A stretch of 35,964 nt of DNA from the NCBI GenBank assembly GCA_016839745.1, contig JAEOTS010000013.1, forward strand, positions 1 to 35,964, in the 5' to 3' direction. A model generated the notes under the pieces. The model worked only from the letters and a program-made list of their open reading frames with translations. It had not been told where the DNA came from and did not search any database. A program made the translations under genes and the position numbers. Shown one piece after another: positions 31,741 to 35,964 of the stretch (its first letter is position 1; each line of letters starts with the position of its first letter). This stretch comes from Promethearchaeota archaeon (GTDB lineage: Archaea; Asgardarchaeota; Lokiarchaeia; Sigyniarchaeales; SOKP01).

Positions 31741-32976
31741 ATGAAATCAAACATTGAGAAAAGAATAACATTTATCACGATTCTAGTAATTACTCTCGTT
31801 TTATCATTCATTTCTTCCAATAATCTCAATTTCTACTCAAGAGATAAAAATGCCAATATTAAAATTTCGAAAATATCTGGAACAATCTACATAAATAATA
31901 ACTGGACTGAAGCTATAAGTGCGGGTGTTTGCAACGGTTCTGGCACATGGGACGACCCATATATAATCAAAGATCTGATTATAGATGGTTATAGTTCCAG
32001 CAATTGTATTGAAATCCAAAATTCCAGCGCTTACTTTAGAATCGAAAACTGCACTCTTTTCAATGCGGGAGCCGATTGGTCAAGCGAGTACGCTGGGATA
32101 TTACTAAACAATACGAATAACGGAATAATTTTTGGTAACAACTGCTCAAAAAATATGTACGGGATTTCCTTAGTTTCATATAGTAAAAATAATACCATAT
32201 ACGGAAACCACGCAAATAATAACTTCAATACGGGTATATCTCTAAACACATTTTGCAACAATAATACAGTATCCAGAAATTATGCTAATAACAACTCAGC
32301 TTTCGGAATAAGATTATCTTGGAACAGTCACAATAACACTGTTTTGAAAAATAACGCAACTAGTAATAAAATAGGAGTAGAAATATCGTCTTTTTCGAAT
32401 CATAATATGGTAAAAGATAATAATCTATCTTTAAACATATTTCCTGGAGGGGTTACTAATGGTATTAGAATCAGCAGATCAGAAAATAACTCTATTATAA
32501 GAAATATTGTAAATCAGAACGGTTGGGAGGGAATACAAGTCTACGAGAGCAACTATAACTTTTTTTTAAATAATTCCATAAATAATAACGGGGAATATGG
32601 AATAAATTTGATTCGTTGTAGCGATAATGGACTTATATCAAATTTTATAACTTCTAACGGACAATATGGGATATATTTAGAGGACTGTGAAAGTAACATC
32701 GTAAAATATAACACTATTAATAATCACGATGTCGCTATTTATCTTGATGTTCAATCAAAATGCAATATTGCATTGAATAACTCTTTTGCGGGTAACGGGG
32801 CAAATATTCGTGACTTTCAGGGAGTATGTGAAGAAGATGGCTTAACTGCACCTCCTGTTGATGTATTAATAATTTCATTAATAATTGTTATGATTATGAT
32901 CCTCATTACTGGGACGATATTGGTTTTGAGAAGATTATCTAAAATTAAGGTCATCAGAAATAAAAAAAGTTCATAA
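31741..32976 (+). CDS. Surface-anchored right-handed beta-helix (NosD-like) protein
   Basis: This 411-residue protein has an N-terminal signal/anchor (about 10-28). A long ladder of PbH1-type repeats runs from about 75 to 350, where N-x-I/V-x-x-N steps (NNNTIYGN, NHNNTVLKN, ESNIVKYN) recur about every 22-24 residues. One C-terminal helix (VLIISLIIVMIMILITG, about 378-396) and a basic tail follow. The N-terminal GTWDDPYIIKDLIIDG is the standard opening of these archaeal/NosD carbohydrate-binding folds. Such proteins bind or cleave polysaccharides or form adhesins; no catalytic Asp triad is evident. It is alone on its strand before two convergent acyl genes. TTTATATTAA near 31671 may be its promoter. 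Confidence 0.8.
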   Translation: MKSNIEKRITFITILVITLVLSFISSNNLNFYSRDKNANIKISKISGTIYINNNWTEAISAGVCNGSGTWDDPYIIKDLIIDGYSSSNCIEIQNSSAYFRIENCTLFNAGADWSSEYAGILLNNTNNGIIFGNNCSKNMYGISLVSYSKNNTIYGNHANNNFNTGISLNTFCNNNTVSRNYANNNSAFGIRLSWNSHNNTVLKNNATSNKIGVEISSFSNHNMVKDNNLSLNIFPGGVTNGIRISRSENNSIIRNIVNQNGWEGIQVYESNYNFFLNNSINNNGEYGINLIRCSDNGLISNFITSNGQYGIYLEDCESNIVKYNTINNHDVAIYLDVQSKCNIALNNSFAGNGANIRDFQGVCEEDGLTAPPVDVLIISLIIVMIMILITGTILVLRRLSKIKVIRNKKSS

Positions 32977-33013
32977 AAAATAAAAAGAAAAATGTATAAA
33001 ACAATTCTTAATT

Positions 33014-34753
33014 TTACTCATTCATTTCATATGCGTCCTTTAAGGAGTGAACTGTTTTCCACACTTTACCAAACCGCTCAGGATCGACGTTAGGTTTCTT
33101 AATCATCTCCAAACACCATTCCATTTGTAGAGGAGTAGTACCGGATTTATGATAAAGATTCAAAGCGTATTTGGAAAAGTCTCTCACTAGAAAATCGAAA
33201 ATTTGGTCAATTGTATCTACATCGATTTCATATATTTTCGCGTTTTCAATGACTAAATGGGCATATACAATAAGAGAAAAGATTTCGCCAATCCCTGAAA
33301 GCATGAAGTCCATGTCTTTTTGTTGCTCGATACTAGGCGTGGCCTTTGTTCCCATAAGGTTAAACATCTTAATTTGTTCCATGAATATTTTGACATTGGG
33401 TAAATTATATTGCTCAAACGCTGGCTTCCAATCGTGAAAGCGAATTCTTCCCAACCCACGAGTTGGACCTTGGTTAAAAAGGAATGTATCATCTTTAACT
33501 TGATCTTGTTTTGGAATTTCTTCATATTTCTTATGATTCATAAAGAAGTTTATCATAAATTTCAAAATCAAGGCGATATTTACGTGAACGGTGCCTTCGA
33601 GTTTTGGTAAAGCACGGATATCCTTTGCAGCCATTTCAAAATACATGTCCTTTTCGAAACCTTTTGCCGCAATCACATCCCATAAAAGATTTATTACTTC
33701 CTCTCCTTGAGTTGTTGTCTTCATTTTCATGACGGGAGCATATAGTAGATAACGTCGGTCTTTATCAGATGCTATTCTCATGTAATCAGCAGTTCTTAGT
33801 CCAAATAATTTCATAGCGACTAAACGAGTGTATGCATCAACAAAGTTTTGTTTAACGTGTTGAAAATCAGTTACGTACATATTATAGAGCCTTCGATAGG
33901 ACGCGTGATGAATTGCTTCGTAAAATGCGTGCGTGCAAATTCCTATTGAAGCCCATCCTAAGTTATACTTCCCCACGTTAACCGTGTTAAGGGATGAATT
34001 CCATGCCTCCTCTCCTTTGGAAAGAATATCTTCTTCGGTTATGGGATAATCGTGAAGCGCAAAATTTGAAACATAATTTTGACTATCGCATACATTTTTA
34101 ATTAACTCATAGTTTTTGTGTTTATAATTTGCGACAAAGAAAACATATTGCTCCTTATTTTTCATGTCATACGGAGGGATATTGCCATCTTTATCAGCAA
34201 ATTTACCAAAGTTTGAAACCATTTGTGCTTCGTTTCCATTGCCGATATAATACTTTTCTCCATTAGCTTTATATGAACCATCTTCTTGAGGAGTTAATGC
34301 CATTTCAGAGGCATAAATATCTGCTCCATGCGCTTGTTCAGAAAGACCGAACGCAAAAATATTTCCCTCGTTAAGTAATTTCGCTGCTTTCTCCTTTGCT
34401 TTTTCATTTTTACTCATCCAGATAGGTCCGAGGCCTAGTATTGACACCTGCCATGTATACCAATAGCTAAGTCCGTAAAACGCAAGAATCTCATTAAACT
34501 CGCATATTCTCCATGTATCCCATCGATAATTCTCATCTTTTCCATACTGAGATGGAGTTAAAAGTTGCGCAAAAATCTTATTTTCTTTTTGAAATTCCAG
34601 GAAGTCAGAATACCATACTCGCTTGCGATCGTCCTCTTTAATTTTCGCTCTCCCTTTGTTTTCGAAAAATTCTATGGTTTTAAGCATGATCTCTTTTGAT
34701 TTCGTGTCTGGATAATACCTTTTATGCTCTTTTGGATTTAATAAAATTGTCAT
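33014..34753 (-). CDS. Acyl-CoA dehydrogenase family flavoprotein
   Basis: This protein of about 579 residues is longer than short-chain ACADs (about 380). It fits the large ACAD subfamily with a C-terminal helical extension. Motifs include FGLSEQAHGADIYASEM (about 135-151, the 'lTEp.hGSD' flavin/substrate block), YKANGEKYYIGNGNEA (about 161-176) and the helical bundle around GWASIGICTHAFYEA. It probably introduces a 2,3-double bond into an acyl-CoA with FAD, passing electrons to an ETF. The catalytic base is not identified here. ATG 34753 is chosen, with GGAG about 9 nt upstream, over GTG 34768. It is preceded by an alpha/beta hydrolase on the same strand. The two fit beta-oxidation-like or acyl degradation with the ligases at 17-21 kb. 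Confidence 0.88.
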   Translation of the reverse strand: MTILLNPKEHKRYYPDTKSKEIMLKTIEFFENKGRAKIKEDDRKRVWYSDFLEFQKENKIFAQLLTPSQYGKDENYRWDTWRICEFNEILAFYGLSYWYTWQVSILGLGPIWMSKNEKAKEKAAKLLNEGNIFAFGLSEQAHGADIYASEMALTPQEDGSYKANGEKYYIGNGNEAQMVSNFGKFADKDGNIPPYDMKNKEQYVFFVANYKHKNYELIKNVCDSQNYVSNFALHDYPITEEDILSKGEEAWNSSLNTVNVGKYNLGWASIGICTHAFYEAIHHASYRRLYNMYVTDFQHVKQNFVDAYTRLVAMKLFGLRTADYMRIASDKDRRYLLYAPVMKMKTTTQGEEVINLLWDVIAAKGFEKDMYFEMAAKDIRALPKLEGTVHVNIALILKFMINFFMNHKKYEEIPKQDQVKDDTFLFNQGPTRGLGRIRFHDWKPAFEQYNLPNVKIFMEQIKMFNLMGTKATPSIEQQKDMDFMLSGIGEIFSLIVYAHLVIENAKIYEIDVDTIDQIFDFLVRDFSKYALNLYHKSGTTPLQMEWCLEMIKKPNVDPERFGKVWKTVHSLKDAYEMNE

Positions 34754-34884
34754 AATTACTTTCTCCACTTTAATTTATAGTTAACAATTTAATTATAATA
34801 TAGAATCAATATTTCAAAATTAGCTTTTTCATTCATTTATATTGCTTTACATAAAAATAAAGAAAAAAGATTTCACTTGGTTTT

Positions 34885-35772
34885 CTAATTGTTTACTTTA
34901 TCAGCGTTGTTAGCAATTGCGTCTACAATTTGAGGCCATGTTTCAGGCGGTAGACTATGTCCCATGCCCTCAATGATTATTAATTCCGCTCCAGGGATAG
35001 ATGCTGCTGTTTCTTTACCTCCTTCAACTGGAACTAATGGATCGTCGCCGCCATGAATTATAAGCGTAGGAACTTTTATTGAACCAAGTTTTGGTACGCG
35101 GTTTTCAGTGCCTAATATTGCCCAAATTTGTCGTACCATTCCTTGTGGATAAAATGAACGGTCATAAAAGGTTGCTGCAAGTTCACGGTATTCATCTTCA
35201 GGAAAAGGAAAACCAGATCCATAATAAATACGTCGACGTTTCGTTGATTCCTCAATATAAGCTTGACGATCTGTAGGCGCAGGTTTTAACAGTAGTTGCA
35301 GAATTTCTGGCTTAGGTTGAGGAAGGTTAGGATTTCCGGTGGTACTCATAATGGAAGTTAAGCTCAAAACGCGGGTTGGATGGCGAAATGCGATTATTTG
35401 AACAATCATTCCCCCCATTGACGCTCCACAAATATGAGCCTTTTCTATGTTGAGGGCATCTAATAGACCAACAGCGTCATCAGCCATATCTTCGACAGTA
35501 TAGGGGGGCGATATCGTTTTTCCTCGCTGGCGTGCACTGTATTCCTTTAGAATATTTGGTACTCCCGCTTCTTCAAATTTAGTAGACAAACCTACATCTC
35601 GATTATCGAATCGAATTACGTAAAATCCTTTATCTACAAACATCATGCAAAGCTCCTCAAACCAGGTAATCATCTGAGCTCCTAACCCCATCACCAAAAG
35701 TAAAGGTTTTGATGAGGAATCTCCAAATGTGTCATACTCTATTTCAATATTGTTAGCTTTCGCTTTAGGCAT
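34885..35772 (-). CDS. Alpha/beta hydrolase (esterase/methylesterase-like)
   Basis: This 295-residue alpha/beta-hydrolase has a visible triad: Ser118 in GASMGG, Asp244 in GGDDPLVP and His272 in GMGHSLPPE. The oxyanion loop VMGLGAQMITW (about 27-37) and RFDNRDVGLST (54-64) are typical of the bacterial RdmC/methylesterase-like group. There is no signal peptide, so it is cytosolic. By eye the coding GC is higher and the codon choice less AT-biased than its neighbours, which could reflect transfer from bacteria. The ATG at 35772 follows AAAGGT. The acyl-CoA dehydrogenase is next on the same strand after about 130 nt. The substrate ester is unknown. Confidence 0.9.
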   Translation of the reverse strand: MPKAKANNIEIEYDTFGDSSSKPLLLVMGLGAQMITWFEELCMMFVDKGFYVIRFDNRDVGLSTKFEEAGVPNILKEYSARQRGKTISPPYTVEDMADDAVGLLDALNIEKAHICGASMGGMIVQIIAFRHPTRVLSLTSIMSTTGNPNLPQPKPEILQLLLKPAPTDRQAYIEESTKRRRIYYGSGFPFPEDEYRELAATFYDRSFYPQGMVRQIWAILGTENRVPKLGSIKVPTLIIHGGDDPLVPVEGGKETAASIPGAELIIIEGMGHSLPPETWPQIVDAIANNADKVNN

Positions 35773-35964
35773 TAATATTACCTTTATTGTTTTTATTTTT
35801 ATTTCTATTGAGTTATTGGTAATAGATCAGTATTGCTTACATCTTATTAAAAATTTTTTTCTAAAGGTTTTTCAATCTCGAATATCGTCTGAAAGAAACA
35901 AAGTATTTTAATAAAATTAAAATTAACGGAATTGATATAGTTGGCTGTGGACTCTCTCAAAATA
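35773..35964. other. Right-edge intergenic stretch
   Basis: This 192-nt AT-rich segment lies upstream of the alpha/beta hydrolase and presumably contains its promoter. No supported start codon or gene was found. The last bases could be the start of a plus-strand gene beyond the window, but only eight codons (TTG GCT GTG...) are visible. Confidence 0.35.

Noticed and set aside
31980..32760. Repetitive AAT/AAC-rich DNA that could be mistaken for a tandem repeat array or CRISPR
   Set aside because: The repetition is at protein level, from Asn-rich beta-helix steps in the NosD-like gene; the DNA units are neither identical nor regularly spaced by unique spacers.
33253..33525. 90-codon minus-strand frame within the acyl-CoA dehydrogenase
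   Set aside because: It is an alternate frame of the same strand as a conserved enzyme, without a start site of its own.

Overview
The window looks like a piece of a chromosome from an Asgard archaeon, most likely of the Lokiarchaeia type. The evidence is gene content: a profilin, two Ras/Rab-like small GTPases, longin-like domains (one fused to a large membrane protein) and a V4R (Bet3/TRAPP-fold) protein sit among archaeal housekeeping genes. The DNA is visibly AT-rich, with T-rich gene ends. Start regions mix AGGAGG/GGTGA/GTGAG-type Shine-Dalgarno sites with at least one leaderless promoter. No tRNA, rRNA, CRISPR array or insertion sequence was recognised.

Layout. 1-1.6 kb: the tail of a gene leaving the left edge, then a leftward three-gene cluster (small GTPase, thioredoxin-like protein, V4R protein). 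1.7-5.4 kb: CinA/PncC amidohydrolase, an MFS-type transporter, an M29 aminopeptidase and a longin-like protein. 5.4-9.0 kb: a leftward argS, agmatinase, deoxyhypusine synthase-like operon. 9.1-15.3 kb: a DegT-type aminotransferase facing a Gfo/Idh oxidoreductase, a reductive-dehalogenase-like iron-sulfur protein, GYD, Lin0512-family and tag genes, and a TIM-barrel glycosidase-like protein. 15.5-21.1 kb: a second small GTPase with unusual motifs, a winged-helix regulator and two tandem acyl-CoA ligases. 21.2-25.6 kb: a large secreted membrane-anchored protein and two membrane proteins. 25.8-28.1 kb: a minimal FtsX-type ABC pair, divergent from profilin, and a small membrane protein. 28.1-31.6 kb: an HDAC-fold deacetylase divergent from a polytopic membrane protein with a longin-like tail. 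31.7-35.8 kb: a beta-helix surface protein, an acyl-CoA dehydrogenase and an alpha/beta hydrolase.

Three themes link the genes. The first is a dispersed eukaryote-like toolkit: GTPases, V4R/Bet3 fold, longin-like domains and profilin. The second is acyl or organic-acid metabolism: two acyl-CoA ligases, an acyl-CoA dehydrogenase and a hydrolase. The third is arginine, agmatine and deoxyhypusine chemistry coupled to arginyl-tRNA synthesis.

The two strongest direct oddities concern starts. One acyl-CoA ligase has an ATA codon exactly where its tandem paralog has ATG. The thioredoxin-like gene has its CGPC active site in open frame upstream of the first ATG, with no ATG, GTG or TTG available. 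Both have a Shine-Dalgarno-like site at normal spacing, so either non-canonical initiation or start-codon mutation/sequence error is possible.
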